A stretch of DNA of 46,220 nucleotides from an uncultured Clostridia bacterium (GCA_944359365.1 CALVST010000013.1:1-46220), one strand, 5' to 3'; positions 33,889 through 42,707 are shown, counted from the stretch's first letter. Notes: a model not told the origin generated them from the letters alone. Program-made: numbers and translations.

Positions 33889-33900
33889 TGGTATCATTGC
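33885..33900. promoter_or_regulatory. Palindrome over the -35 of the cluster promoter
   Basis: GCAATG (33885-33890) and CATTGC (33895-33900) are exact inverted repeats with a 4-nt centre GTAT. The site overlaps the -35 box, so it is a likely repressor site. No regulator gene lies in the cluster. Confidence 0.5.
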
Positions 33901-33996
33901 AAAAACAAATGTAAAGTTTTTCTGAGCACTGCGCCGCAGACGTCGGCAACGGGCGGCTCTGAAAATGCGCGGATGAAATTTTTTGCATGACAAAAA

Positions 33997-34023
33997 CCGC
34001 CGCCCGCTGTTCGCGGGCGGCGG
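33997..34023 (-). terminator. Terminator of the GH43 operon
   Basis: CCGCCGCCCGC and GCGGGCGGCGG form a perfect 11-bp stem with a 5-nt loop. On the minus strand it is followed by TTTTT. It ends the LamG-GH43 operon just upstream of the cluster promoter. Confidence 0.85.
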
Positions 34024-34055
34024 CTGCCGTCTTTTTTCTGTTCAGTCAGCGCGCG

Positions 34056-36185
34056 TCATACGCTCGCCAAGACCTGCCCTTCGTTGCGCTCGTACACGCC
34101 GCTGCGGTTCGCCGTTTCCGTCTGTACGCGGAAGGTGCGCTGCGCTATCGTTGCGCCGTCCGTCACGACGAGCCTGCCGTTCACGCTCGCGAGGTAAAAA
34201 TCGGGATCGGCGGCGCATTGGAACTGCACGCCTTCGCCGTTCTCGCCGACGAGCGTCTTAAAGGTCATGTTTATCTTATCCGCCTTTCCCGCATCGCTCG
34301 CGGGATCTTCGGAATCCTGCGTCAGTATGACTTTTCCGGAAGCCACGTCATAGCAGATATACAGTCCCGCCTTGTTGTACGACTGTATGGAAACATAGTG
34401 CGCCCCGTTCTCGCCGTTCGGCACATATTTCGCCTCTTCCAGTTCCCAAAGCATATCGTCTAGATCGTCGAGGTCGGTTTCCGCCCAAAGGAGCATATCC
34501 AGCTCCAAAGGATACAGCAGCGACGACGAAGGATCCAGCTGCGGGTTCTTGTAATTGATGTGAGATATCGGCGTGCCGTTCGAATCGGCGATCTTGCTCG
34601 TAACGCCCGTAAGCCCCGTGGAGGTTTCCACGACGTATTCTATATAACCGTCTGTGTCAAACTCCAACTCGGCGATGCATGCCACGCGGCGGTAACCGCT
34701 GCCGTAAGGCAGGGAACCGTTGTGGTAGATCATGTAGGTGCTGCCGCCGAAGTCGAACACCGCGGGATGGTTGGTGTTGGAAGTGGCGGTCGCGTCCATG
34801 AGCAGATTTCCGTAATCCCATGTAACTTCCCAAAGGGTATCGCTCACGCTGTAAGCGAGCGCTTCGCGCCATCCGCAGGCATAGAAGATATAATACATGC
34901 CGTCCCGCTCGTACAGGTAAGGCGCCTCGGTAAAGGTATTCCCGATGGGGTTGTTCGAATAGCAGTTGAGGCGCATGATGTCCCAATCCGCCGCGTTTGA
35001 AGAGTCTGCATTTTTCGTATCGCCGCCGTATACGGGATCCGCGCTCGTCCTGTCGATGACGACGGGATTTTCGCTGTCCGTCGTGGCGCTTTGATCGACG
35101 ATCTCCAAAGCAACGTCGAAGCCTGCCGCCCTGTATGTGTCGGAAGCGCTCACCTCGACCATTTCCACCTGCGCGAGGAAGCTGTTCGAGTTGCCCCAAG
35201 AAATATAAAACTCCTCTGCACCGTCCTCGTTGGCGTCCGTCACGAGCCCCGTGGGATCGATGTCGTTCCATCCGGGGATTTTATCTACGGTTATGGAACT
35301 GTCGTCCGCGTTGTTCGTCCAGGTGCTGTACACGAGCGGTTCGCTGAAACAGGTGAACGGCCCGGCGGGATCTTCAGCAACGGCAACGCCGATGCACTGG
35401 CTGCCCGACTCGTCTGCCGTTACGCCCGTCGGATTCGACCACGAACAGAACAGGAACCAATAATAACCCTTGTATTCTATGACCTGCGCCGCCCATGCGG
35501 AAAGTTCGGTGGTGCCGTCGCTGAGTTTTCTCGCCCACGGCACGTCGTTGATGTCCATGATGATGCTTTCCGCCGTCCATGTGAGAAGGTCCGTCGAAGA
35601 ATAGCATACCCATTCGGGCATCTGATAATCTCCGCCCTGCGATACGTCGTGCCCGACGTACAGGTACGCCGTTTCCGCGCCGTTTTCTTCCACTACCAGA
35701 ACGGAAGGATCGCCGCCGTAAGTGAGAACGCCCTCTTTATCGCCGATCTGCCAAAGCTCGTCGTCAGTATCCCAGCTTTGGTCGTAGCTGTTATCGCCTA
35801 CGCCGAACCCGCCGATAGGATTGCCGCCCACGCTCTTTTCGAGAGAAACGGGCGTACCCTCCGTGACGGCTGTGCCTCCCGCATCCCTGCATACAGCCGT
35901 CAGCGTGATGTTTGCCGTTACCGTAAACGTATACGGGTTTTGGGTGGAAACGGTCGCGCCGTCAGCCGTCCATTCCACGAATATCTGCCCGCTCGGAACG
36001 GTCGCGGTGACGGTACAGCTTGCGCCCGATTCAAATTCGCCGCCGCCCGTACCGTTTATTACCGTAACGGTATACTTTTGCGTATTTTCGTTATTATCGC
36101 CGTTGCCGCACCCCGCAAGCAAAAACGCAAACGCGAGTACGGGCAACAGGCAAAGGACGATTATTTTTTGAATGCTCTTTTTCAT
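34056..36185 (-). CDS. GH43-family lipoprotein, arabinan-acting, with C-terminal CBM42-like domain
   Basis: A 709-aa surface lipoprotein. The signal peptide has lipobox LLAGC with Cys 26. An InlB-like beta-repeat (FVEWTADGATVSTQNPYTFT) follows. The GH43 five-bladed propeller shows the catalytic set: Asp base in YGGDPSVLVVE, pKa Asp in NDIDPTGL, and acid Glu in FTEAPYLYERDGMYYIFY. A C-terminal beta-trefoil region, with YICYDVASGKV and PDFYLASVNGRLVVTDG, resembles the AbfB arabinose-binding module (CBM42). It likely releases arabinose from side chains or arabinan outside the membrane. It is 15 bp after the LamG lipoprotein gene in one operon, and the GH51 gene lies just upstream. Confidence 0.87.
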   Translation of the reverse strand: MKKSIQKIIVLCLLPVLAFAFLLAGCGNGDNNENTQKYTVTVINGTGGGEFESGASCTVTATVPSGQIFVEWTADGATVSTQNPYTFTVTANITLTAVCRDAGGTAVTEGTPVSLEKSVGGNPIGGFGVGDNSYDQSWDTDDELWQIGDKEGVLTYGGDPSVLVVEENGAETAYLYVGHDVSQGGDYQMPEWVCYSSTDLLTWTAESIIMDINDVPWARKLSDGTTELSAWAAQVIEYKGYYWFLFCSWSNPTGVTADESGSQCIGVAVAEDPAGPFTCFSEPLVYSTWTNNADDSSITVDKIPGWNDIDPTGLVTDANEDGAEEFYISWGNSNSFLAQVEMVEVSASDTYRAAGFDVALEIVDQSATTDSENPVVIDRTSADPVYGGDTKNADSSNAADWDIMRLNCYSNNPIGNTFTEAPYLYERDGMYYIFYACGWREALAYSVSDTLWEVTWDYGNLLMDATATSNTNHPAVFDFGGSTYMIYHNGSLPYGSGYRRVACIAELEFDTDGYIEYVVETSTGLTGVTSKIADSNGTPISHINYKNPQLDPSSSLLYPLELDMLLWAETDLDDLDDMLWELEEAKYVPNGENGAHYVSIQSYNKAGLYICYDVASGKVILTQDSEDPASDAGKADKINMTFKTLVGENGEGVQFQCAADPDFYLASVNGRLVVTDGATIAQRTFRVQTETANRSGVYERNEGQVLASV

Positions 36186-36200
36186 TTCCGATCCCTCCCC

Positions 36201-38096
36201 TTATGCCACGAGCGACGCAAGGTCGTCCGTTTCGTGCAGCAGTGCCACCTCGTCGGGGGTGAGCGCACGCTCGTACACGCTCAGATTGCGCGCATACGCC
36301 ACCTGATTCCCGTCCACGCTCCAAAACGAACGCCCGATCCAATTGTCTTTGCCGTTCAATACAGCGGAATACACCGCATTGAAAGCCGATTCGCTCAATT
36401 CCGCGCGGATACTGCCGTTTTCCGTGCCGTAAGAGCGCGCGGTCGCCGCCGAAGACACATAGAAAGTGATGGAGTGCGAGAACGCGTCGAACACGACGCT
36501 CACGTCCGTCCATTCGCCCGCGATAACGGTGCAGAACTTCGGAGAGGTAATATCATTGGTATAAACGAGCAAGCCTTTGTTTTCGACGCACAAAATACCG
36601 CCGTCGGAATAGGCGAAATACAGCCCCGTGCCGTCGGAATAGCCGTCGAGGCTCCCCTTCGTGCCGAGCTGAAGGATTCGCGCCCAAGGTTTATAAAGCG
36701 TTTCGGCATAAATGCTGACAGACAAGGTCATGCCGCTCGTCTGCATGGAAGAAGAGAACGCGTCGGCGGGTATTTTCAATCCCGTGGTAGACGCCGCGCT
36801 CGTATCCCAAAGATCGCGCGGGTGCAGATTGCTTTCGTCGTAAAGTTTTGTGCCCGCAAGCCGCTGTTTGGTTACGGAAAGCGCCGAAGTTATCTCCGTC
36901 AGCTCGCTGCCGTTCATATATTTGACCGTATCTTTGCCCGTGCCGACAAGGTTCTCCCCACTGCCACCGAGCGGATATGCGGCGTACAGCCCTTGGGTAA
37001 GGTCGGGCTCGCGGTAAAATCCGGCAAGTCCGTCTATCGCCGCTTTTAACGCGTCAGCGGCGGCATCCACGGCGGTCTGTTCCACCGTGAAGTAGTCGAG
37101 CGCCTGCGCGGTTTCCATTGCCGAAGTATACGCCCCGTATGCAGCCGTCCAACCGCTTGCGGATGTGTCGTAATTGCTGAAAACAAGTTCGTCTGCACGC
37201 TCGAACTGCGCATATAAAGCGGTATAATCTGCCTGACCGCCGCCCGTATTCTGCAAATCCGTTTCCGTAAGCACTCTATCGTAAAACGCGACCTGCGAAA
37301 CCGTCATTTCAGGCTGCCCCCACCACGAACAGCTCGCGCCGAGGTTGAAATACTCCGCCGTATCGACATAGCCGAGCGTATCGTAGTTGTAATTTGCGGT
37401 ATTGTTCGATCCCGCACGGTCTACCCATTCATATGTGTGTTTCAATTTGCCGTTGAGGTAAATTTTTATTGCGGACGCGTCCACCGTAAGGGCAAACCGC
37501 GATGCTGACGACATATCGAGCTTGCTCGTATCGGATGACGGGCGGATATCGTAATACCAATATTTAGATCCGTCGGGCGGAGTTTCCGATTCCGAATCCC
37601 CTTCCCCGACGCGGTTCAGGTGCACGCCTTCGCCGCTGCCCGATACGGTAAACGTCTTGCTCATCTGCGCGGGCGCGGCGCTGTCACTGAAACCGAACAT
37701 AGATTCATAGTGGTTGATCGTACCCGTAACCTTGACGTTCAGCAAAACGGTAAATCCGTCCGCCGCCTCTCCGTACAAAGGGTTTTCCACCGAATACGAG
37801 GCGGCTACCTCTTTGAATCCGCCGGGGAAAGACACTCCCTCGCCGACGGTGTGCACCGCGCCGCCCGCGGCGATCCATTCCTCCGTTGCGCCTTCCAGGT
37901 TGTACGACTTTAACGGCGTGACCGCCGCGGCTTGCGCAGACGCGCCGCCGCTCTCCGTTGTTACCGACTGCACCTCGGGCGTATAAGCCCCGCTCTCCCC
38001 TTCGCCGCACGCGGTAAACAGGAAGAGGCTCGACGGCAAAAGCAGCAACGCCATAGCTGTTGCCGCGAATCTCGCCGCCGATCTTCTCTTTTTCAT
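36201..38096 (-). CDS. LamG-domain lipoprotein with FIVAR region
   Basis: A 631-aa surface lipoprotein: basic n-region, hydrophobic helix, and lipobox LFTAC with Cys 30. Two LamG/concanavalin-like sandwich domains are visible. The first lies in about residues 85-270, with VDASAIKIYLNGKLKHTYEW and MTVSQVAFYDRVLTETDLQN. The second lies in about 400-620, with SVVFDAFSHSITFYVSS and QVAYARNLSVYERALTPDEV. Between them a FIVAR-like helical segment contains AVDAAADALKAAIDGLAG. Such domains bind sugars or glycans. It is the first gene of the operon with GH43 and probably captures arabinan. The ribosome site is GGAGG. No hydrolase signature is seen, so binding is the likely job. Confidence 0.8.
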   Translation of the reverse strand: MKKRRSAARFAATAMALLLLPSSLFLFTACGEGESGAYTPEVQSVTTESGGASAQAAAVTPLKSYNLEGATEEWIAAGGAVHTVGEGVSFPGGFKEVAASYSVENPLYGEAADGFTVLLNVKVTGTINHYESMFGFSDSAAPAQMSKTFTVSGSGEGVHLNRVGEGDSESETPPDGSKYWYYDIRPSSDTSKLDMSSASRFALTVDASAIKIYLNGKLKHTYEWVDRAGSNNTANYNYDTLGYVDTAEYFNLGASCSWWGQPEMTVSQVAFYDRVLTETDLQNTGGGQADYTALYAQFERADELVFSNYDTSASGWTAAYGAYTSAMETAQALDYFTVEQTAVDAAADALKAAIDGLAGFYREPDLTQGLYAAYPLGGSGENLVGTGKDTVKYMNGSELTEITSALSVTKQRLAGTKLYDESNLHPRDLWDTSAASTTGLKIPADAFSSSMQTSGMTLSVSIYAETLYKPWARILQLGTKGSLDGYSDGTGLYFAYSDGGILCVENKGLLVYTNDITSPKFCTVIAGEWTDVSVVFDAFSHSITFYVSSAATARSYGTENGSIRAELSESAFNAVYSAVLNGKDNWIGRSFWSVDGNQVAYARNLSVYERALTPDEVALLHETDDLASLVA

Positions 38097-38196
38097 TGCC
38101 TGACCTCCATCATATATTTAAGAGCGCGCCGTTTTGCGCTCGCCCTCTCACCGTAACAGCGCCCCGATGCATCACTTTTTTCTGCACGATAAAACC

Positions 38197-38224
38197 GTTT
38201 TTGTTTTGTACGCAAAACAAAAAC
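38197..38224. repeat. 11-bp perfect inverted repeat in the LamG-GH43 leader
   Basis: GTTTTTGTTTT (38197-38207) and AAAACAAAAAC (38214-38224) are exact reverse complements with centre GTACGC. The centre TTTTGTACGCAAAA partly resembles the AraR box (TTTGTACGTACAAA), which would fit arabinose control. It lies downstream of the promoter start, in the 5' leader. Confidence 0.5.
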
Positions 38225-38239
38225 AAGGGCGCCCCTTGT
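38223..38239 (-). terminator. Terminator-like hairpin in the LamG-GH43 leader
   Basis: On the minus strand ACAAGGG, centre GCG and CCCTTGT form a 7-bp stem followed by TTTTGTTTTG. This sits between the promoter and the LamG start, 12-30 nt after the expected transcript start, so it could attenuate the operon. Confidence 0.5.
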
Positions 38240-38258
38240 GAAAATATTTTATATCTTC

Positions 38259-38286
38259 ATTATATCCCCTTTTCGGGGTTTGTCAA
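38259..38286 (-). promoter_or_regulatory. Sigma-A promoter of the LamG-GH43 operon
   Basis: TTGACA (38281-38286) and TATAAT (38259-38264), both perfect, are spaced by 16 nt on the minus strand. The spacer holds a small CCCC/GGGG inverted repeat. The leader before the start codon is about 155 nt. Confidence 0.75.
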
Positions 38287-38322
38287 GCTTATTTGAAAAA
38301 AAATAAAAATTTTTGTGAAAAA

Positions 38323-38332
38323 TTAACGTTAA
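38323..38332. promoter_or_regulatory. Palindrome TTAACGTTAA upstream of the LamG promoter
   Basis: A perfect 10-bp palindrome with central CG, about 37 bp upstream of the -35 box. It resembles LacI-type half-sites in form. The rest of 38333-38480 holds only a second palindrome, GTGAACGTTCAC (38411-38422), and no gene. Confidence 0.3.
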
Positions 38333-38489
38333 CCGCGAAAAACCGCATATAAATAGCCGCAATTTAACATATGTTCGGATGCGCATGCGATCTTAGTTGA
38401 TAAACAGCAGGTGAACGTTCACTCAGAATATTCATATTCACCCCTGTGCCTGCCAGCGGCGTGCAGCGCGGAGCCATGCAATAAAAAAA

Positions 38490-38526
38490 GCCCCGCCGCT
38501 TGCGCGTATCGCGCGGGCGGCGGGGC
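38490..38526 (-). terminator. Terminator of the GH51 gene
   Basis: GCCCCGCCGC (38490-38499) and GCGGCGGGGC (38517-38526) form a perfect 10-bp stem whose 17-nt loop can pair further (GCGCG). On the minus strand it is followed by seven T. Confidence 0.85.
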
Positions 38527-38534
38527 ATCCCGGG

Positions 38535-41126
38535 TTATTCTATCACGAAAACCGTTACGCTGTTTTTATCGAGCGTATATTCGAGCTTGTTGCCCGTAAT
38601 TTTGATGTTCTTTTCGCGGGGCAGAATATTGTGCTTGGCGCCGTAGTTGGTGCCGATCTCGTTGATGACGTTCTCGTCATCGTCGGAAAGGGTAACGACG
38701 CGCGCGCGCTTTTTGTCGCCGAAATTTCTGATGTCCGCCGCAAGGTCCTGTTCCTCGCCGCTCACGTTGACGACTTTCAGGTAAATTTTGTCTTTATCGT
38801 ACGTTGCGCTCTGGAACACCCTTTCGTTGACCTTCCATACATTTTTATCAAACAGGAAGTGCCATTTTCCGTCCTTCAAGAAGTGCGCCGTCAGCTTTTT
38901 GCGGGTATACGTCAGCCGCAGGGTGTTGCCGTCGGGGCTGTATCCGAGGAACTTGTCTTTGCCCATCATTTCGCAGACGGTGCGCATGAAATCTACCCGT
39001 TTGTCGAAAGAAACGTCGTACCCCTTGTGGTTTTTGCCGTATTGGCAGCTCATGGAAAAACCGTTGCAGTCCATCGTGCCGCGGTCCTCCACCTCTTTCA
39101 CGCCGACGCCCGCGATAAAGCTCTGTTCGCCGCTTATCCTACGCATATCCACTTCGACCTCGCAGTCGGAAAAATCCCCGTCGAGATAGTACCCGTTGAA
39201 TGCGTCCGCCGCGTCTATGACGAGTTCGCCGCCCTCCAGCCTGCCGCCGATACAGCGGGGATACAATTTCCATCCGCCCATGCCGTCCTTAAAATTGTGG
39301 CGGTAAAGCGTCGAACCGTCTTTCAGGCTCTTCACGCGCACTTCCTTCACGGCAACGCCCGTCGCGTGCGCGCCCACCAAAAGGCCGCCCGCATTGTCGT
39401 CGTCCGTTTCGCCCACTTCGTTCAAAAGCGTTTTGCCCGTGTTTTCCGCGAACATCTGCTGTACAAAATAATTGGGCGTGAACATCATGTCGCGCGGGTT
39501 GAACCATATAAGGTTGGGCGTCCAACTGTAATTGGCGGTGGATGCGAACAGCGGCGCATAGCAAGTCATCTTCACCACGTCGCTGTTGCGCTCGCAGCCC
39601 GTAAGGAACGCCGCCTCCGCGAGCGCGGAACGCAGGTTGTTTTCGCCGTTCAGCCTTCCCCTGCCGTCGCTCATGGTGTGCATCGCGTATTCGCCCATAA
39701 ACACCTTCGCGCCGCCGCGGTCATAACAGTCGTAACGCTTTGTGTTGTCGATAAACCACTGATAAGAGTTGTAAACGTGCTCGTCTACGATCATATCGCG
39801 GTACTTTTCGTTGATGACCTTCCAATTATCGCTCGAATCCTGCGGGCGGATATCCACCCCCGCCGTAGTGACTATCGTGACGCCGAATTTTTGGATGAGG
39901 TCGGTCTGCCCGCCCGCATATTCGTACTGCCGCAGCCCCATCAGGCAGGCATCGAAGTTTTCAAAATACACGTCGCCCCAATTTTCGTTGCCGATGCCGA
40001 GATATTCGAGCGCAAAAGGCGCGGGGTGCCCCATGTCCGCCCGCACTTTCGCCCAATACGCTTCCGCCTCGTCGGAAGAATTTACGTCGCCCTTTGCAAA
40101 GAACAGAAGATGGGCGGCATTGTCGATGACCTCGCGCTTGAACATTTCCGTGCCCGGCATGATGCGGCGGTACGCCTCGCCGCGCTGCGTGCCCACGCGT
40201 ATCTGACACAAAAGCCCCGCGTGCAGCACGGGCAGGGGCGCCATTTGCAGATCTTCGCACAGGCAGAAATATTCATAAAAGCCCACCCCGTACGACTGCA
40301 TGTATCCCCATGTGTTGGCGATCTGCTTTCTCGTTTCGAGAGGGCCTACGGTGTTGCGCCAACGGTATTGGTTTTCGAACACGTCGTCGCCCTCCACAAC
40401 GCACCCGCCGGGAAAGCGGAAAAAGGAAGGATGGCAGTCTTTGAGCGCCTTCACGATGCGCGGGGAAAGCTTGCCGTTCCTGTATTTGTCGGGATCACCC
40501 CACACCGTGGCGGGGAGCAGGGAAACGTAATCCACGCCGATATGCCCGTTCCCCTTGAACACGATGACGAGCCTGCCCATCTCGGTGGAGAGCGCCTTGA
40601 AAGAACAGCTGACCTTTTCCCACGAACCGTCGCCGCCCGAAAGTGGTATTTCCGCGACCGAAGTGAGTGCGGAGCGCGCGCCGCGCACATAGACCTGCGC
40701 GCAGCCGGTAAAGCCGAGCTTTTTCACAAACATGCTGAAATGGTAGGTTTCCCCCTTTTCCATCGCCATGCCGTAATAATTCCAGCGCCCGACGGCATAG
40801 CCGGGGTTTTCGAGGCGATAGATGCCCCCCGCGCAGAGCATGAGATAAGAGGGATTGGCAGGTGCGATGCCCCCTTCCTCCGCTATGTAATGCGGCCCCG
40901 CGCCGGATATATCCCAATACGCGTCCTTCTGTCTGCGCAGTTTCGTGGGTACGGAAACGTTGTAAGCGTCGTAATCGAAGTATTCGAATTCGAACGAGTT
41001 GTTGATGACCATTTCCGCATTCAAACCGCCGTCGCCCGCCTGATTGATGTCCTCAAAAAACAGGCCGTAGAGATGCTTGCTGACTTGTATGCCGCTTTTG
41101 TTCTTGTCGAGCGTGTATCTTACCAT
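38535..41126 (-). CDS. abfA: GH51 alpha-L-arabinofuranosidase
   Basis: An 863-aa retaining glycosidase that cleaves terminal alpha-L-arabinofuranosyl groups from arabino-oligosaccharides. No signal peptide is seen, so it probably works in the cytoplasm on imported oligosaccharides. The GH51 pattern is clear: SKHLYGLFFEDINQAGDGGL near the start, catalytic acid/base Glu 381 in GIGNENWG and nucleophile Glu 479 in FMGEYAM. The C-terminal beta-domain is longer than in typical 500-aa GH51 enzymes and includes a jelly-roll-like region (residues about 600-770), like the larger gut-bacterial members. The start at 41126 follows GAGGGAG. It has its own promoter and terminator. Confidence 0.9.
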   Translation of the reverse strand: MVRYTLDKNKSGIQVSKHLYGLFFEDINQAGDGGLNAEMVINNSFEFEYFDYDAYNVSVPTKLRRQKDAYWDISGAGPHYIAEEGGIAPANPSYLMLCAGGIYRLENPGYAVGRWNYYGMAMEKGETYHFSMFVKKLGFTGCAQVYVRGARSALTSVAEIPLSGGDGSWEKVSCSFKALSTEMGRLVIVFKGNGHIGVDYVSLLPATVWGDPDKYRNGKLSPRIVKALKDCHPSFFRFPGGCVVEGDDVFENQYRWRNTVGPLETRKQIANTWGYMQSYGVGFYEYFCLCEDLQMAPLPVLHAGLLCQIRVGTQRGEAYRRIMPGTEMFKREVIDNAAHLLFFAKGDVNSSDEAEAYWAKVRADMGHPAPFALEYLGIGNENWGDVYFENFDACLMGLRQYEYAGGQTDLIQKFGVTIVTTAGVDIRPQDSSDNWKVINEKYRDMIVDEHVYNSYQWFIDNTKRYDCYDRGGAKVFMGEYAMHTMSDGRGRLNGENNLRSALAEAAFLTGCERNSDVVKMTCYAPLFASTANYSWTPNLIWFNPRDMMFTPNYFVQQMFAENTGKTLLNEVGETDDDNAGGLLVGAHATGVAVKEVRVKSLKDGSTLYRHNFKDGMGGWKLYPRCIGGRLEGGELVIDAADAFNGYYLDGDFSDCEVEVDMRRISGEQSFIAGVGVKEVEDRGTMDCNGFSMSCQYGKNHKGYDVSFDKRVDFMRTVCEMMGKDKFLGYSPDGNTLRLTYTRKKLTAHFLKDGKWHFLFDKNVWKVNERVFQSATYDKDKIYLKVVNVSGEEQDLAADIRNFGDKKRARVVTLSDDDENVINEIGTNYGAKHNILPREKNIKITGNKLEYTLDKNSVTVFVIE

Positions 41127-41159
41127 GATAAACTCCCTCAAAAGGCTTTCTTTGCCCTC

Positions 41160-41188
41160 ATTTTAACATAACAAATACCGATAGTCAA
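41160..41188 (-). promoter_or_regulatory. Promoter of the GH51 gene
   Basis: TTGACT (41183-41188) and TAAAAT (41160-41165) are spaced by 17 nt on the minus strand. A near-copy of the GTGAACGTTCAC palindrome (GTGAACGTTTC) lies about 40 bp upstream, at 41224-41234. Confidence 0.65.
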
Positions 41189-41200
41189 CGGTTGCGAAAG

Positions 41201-41253
41201 AAAAAAAGCCGCCCCGCGGAAAGGTGAACGTTTCTTTTTTTCGCAAAGGCGGC
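41201..41253 (-). terminator. Possible terminator of the spoVA pair
   Basis: GGCGGC (41248-41253) and GCCGCC (41208-41213) form a stem with a long inner loop. On the minus strand the stem is followed by seven T (41201-41207). Stem and loop are imperfect, so confidence is moderate. Confidence 0.45.
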
Positions 41254-41258
41254 GGGGC

Positions 41259-41639
41259 TCAGTTCTTTTTGCTCTTCGGGCGGAATATGAGCGCAAACAG
41301 GAAGGAAAACGCCACCGCCGCGGTAACGCCCGCGCTCGCCGCCGCGAGCGGCCCCGTAAGCGCATAGAACAGCCCCTTTTCCGCGCCGCGTATCCCGCCG
41401 CGCGCGAGCAGGTAGCCGAATCCCGAAATGGGAACCGTCGCGCCCGCGCCCGCGAACTGAACGATATAGTCGTACAGCCCGAACGCTTCGAGCGCCACGC
41501 CCGCAAGCATGAATATGACGAGTATCCTGCCCGCGGTGAGTTTGGTCTTATTGATGACGACCTGCGCCACCGTACAGATCGCCCCGCCCACGGCAAACGC
41601 TTTTACGAACATGAAAAGGATATCGACGTATTTTTCCAT
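41259..41639 (-). CDS. spoVAE: SpoVAE (SpoVAEb-type) forespore membrane protein
   Basis: A 126-aa membrane protein of the SpoVA channel, which moves Ca-dipicolinic acid across the inner spore membrane during sporulation and germination. The family signature is obvious: KAFAVGGAICTVAQVVINKT, then LTAGRILVIFMLAGVALEAF and the AGAGATVPISGFGYLLARG motif. Four TM helices are seen. It starts one nucleotide after the spoVAD stop, so both are made together. It would be expressed only in the forespore. Usual neighbour spoVAC is absent here. Confidence 0.95.
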   Translation of the reverse strand: MEKYVDILFMFVKAFAVGGAICTVAQVVINKTKLTAGRILVIFMLAGVALEAFGLYDYIVQFAGAGATVPISGFGYLLARGGIRGAEKGLFYALTGPLAAASAGVTAAVAFSFLFALIFRPKSKKN

Positions 41640-41640
41640 T

Positions 41641-42648
41641 CTATTCCCCCTCGCTTTCTATGGCAACGGCGTGCGATACGCAGGGGATCGTTTCCCCCTG
41701 CCCCGACGATACGGTGGAAAGCAGCGCGCCCGTCGCCGCAAACAATACCTTTTTGATCTTTCCGCCGCCGGTCAGTTTGTCGTAAATGTACGAATTCATG
41801 ACGGCGGCACTGCATCCCGCGCCGCTGCCGCCCTGAAATTCGTCTTCAATGACCTTATAGACGATTTCGCCGCAGTCGACGTGGTTGTCGGAAATATCCA
41901 CGCCCTTTTCCCATACGAGGTCCTTTACGATGCGGCTGCCGAGCGCGCCGAGGTCGCCCGTAACGATCAGATCGTAATAGGAAGGCTCTCTGCCCGTGTC
42001 GCGCAGGTGCGCAAGTATGGTATCCGCCGCGGCAGGAGCCATCGCCGCGCCCATATTGTTCACGTCGGAAACGCCGAAGTCTATGACCTTCCCCACTGTC
42101 GCCGAGGTGATGCACGGCCCGCCGCCCTTGCAGGAAATGACCGCCGCCCCCGCACCCGTTACCGTCCACTGCGACTGCGGCGGGCGCGTCGTCCCCTGTT
42201 CGAGCGGAAAGCGGTACTGCCGTTCGGCAGAGGCGAAATGGCTGCCCGTCGCCGCGAGGGCGTACCGCACAAATCCCGCGTCGGCAAGCGCCGCGCCGAG
42301 CAGGTAGCCCTCGCTCATCGTGGAACAGGCGCTGTATATGCCCAAGAACGGGATGCCTATCTCCCTGGCGGTAAAACTTGCCGAAATGATCTGGTTGAGC
42401 AGGTCGCCCGATATAAAAACGTCTATCTTTTCGGGCGCAAGTTCCGCCTTTTCCATGCACCGCCGCGCCGCGTGCAGCAGCATCTTCCGCTCCGCACGTT
42501 CGAATGTTTTTTCGCCGAACATATCTTCGGAAAGGGCGATATCCACATATTCGCCCAACACCCCCGCGCATTCTTTCGGCCCCGCGACCGCCGCCGCGGA
42601 AATGATTTTCGGTTTGTTTTTGAAAAATATCGTCTGCCCTTGCATCAT
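41641..42648 (-). CDS. spoVAD: SpoVAD, thiolase-fold dipicolinate-binding protein
   Basis: A 335-aa soluble subunit of the SpoVA dipicolinate channel. It has a thiolase/KAS fold without catalysis. Typical segments are GQTIFFKNKPKIISAAAVAG, GIYSACSTMSEGYLLGAALA with the thiolase-position Cys, HFASAERQYRFPLEQGTTRP, and VTGAGAAVISCKG. Family size is 335-340 aa. The start is MMQG at 42648 (or the second ATG at 42645), after AAAGGGG; the long upstream extension of the frame is not part of the gene. A weak forespore-type site (GAATA, then CAAACTT 17 nt later) lies upstream. Confidence 0.95.
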   Translation of the reverse strand: MMQGQTIFFKNKPKIISAAAVAGPKECAGVLGEYVDIALSEDMFGEKTFERAERKMLLHAARRCMEKAELAPEKIDVFISGDLLNQIISASFTAREIGIPFLGIYSACSTMSEGYLLGAALADAGFVRYALAATGSHFASAERQYRFPLEQGTTRPPQSQWTVTGAGAAVISCKGGGPCITSATVGKVIDFGVSDVNNMGAAMAPAAADTILAHLRDTGREPSYYDLIVTGDLGALGSRIVKDLVWEKGVDISDNHVDCGEIVYKVIEDEFQGGSGAGCSAAVMNSYIYDKLTGGGKIKKVLFAATGALLSTVSSGQGETIPCVSHAVAIESEGE

Positions 42649-42707
42649 ATCCCCTTTCGCATTACGAAGTTTGCGCCTTATATTCCTTTTTATTCGCAAA
42701 AGCGCCG

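Noticed and set aside
38631-41171. 846-codon open frame opposite the GH51 gene, and similar long frames opposite the Hsp70-like (31806-33782), GH43/LamG (35091-37049) and SNF2 (29036-31051) genes
   Set aside because: They mirror real genes in G/C-rich coding DNA. The products lack family motifs and are rich in Arg, His and Ala, and no ribosome sites precede them.
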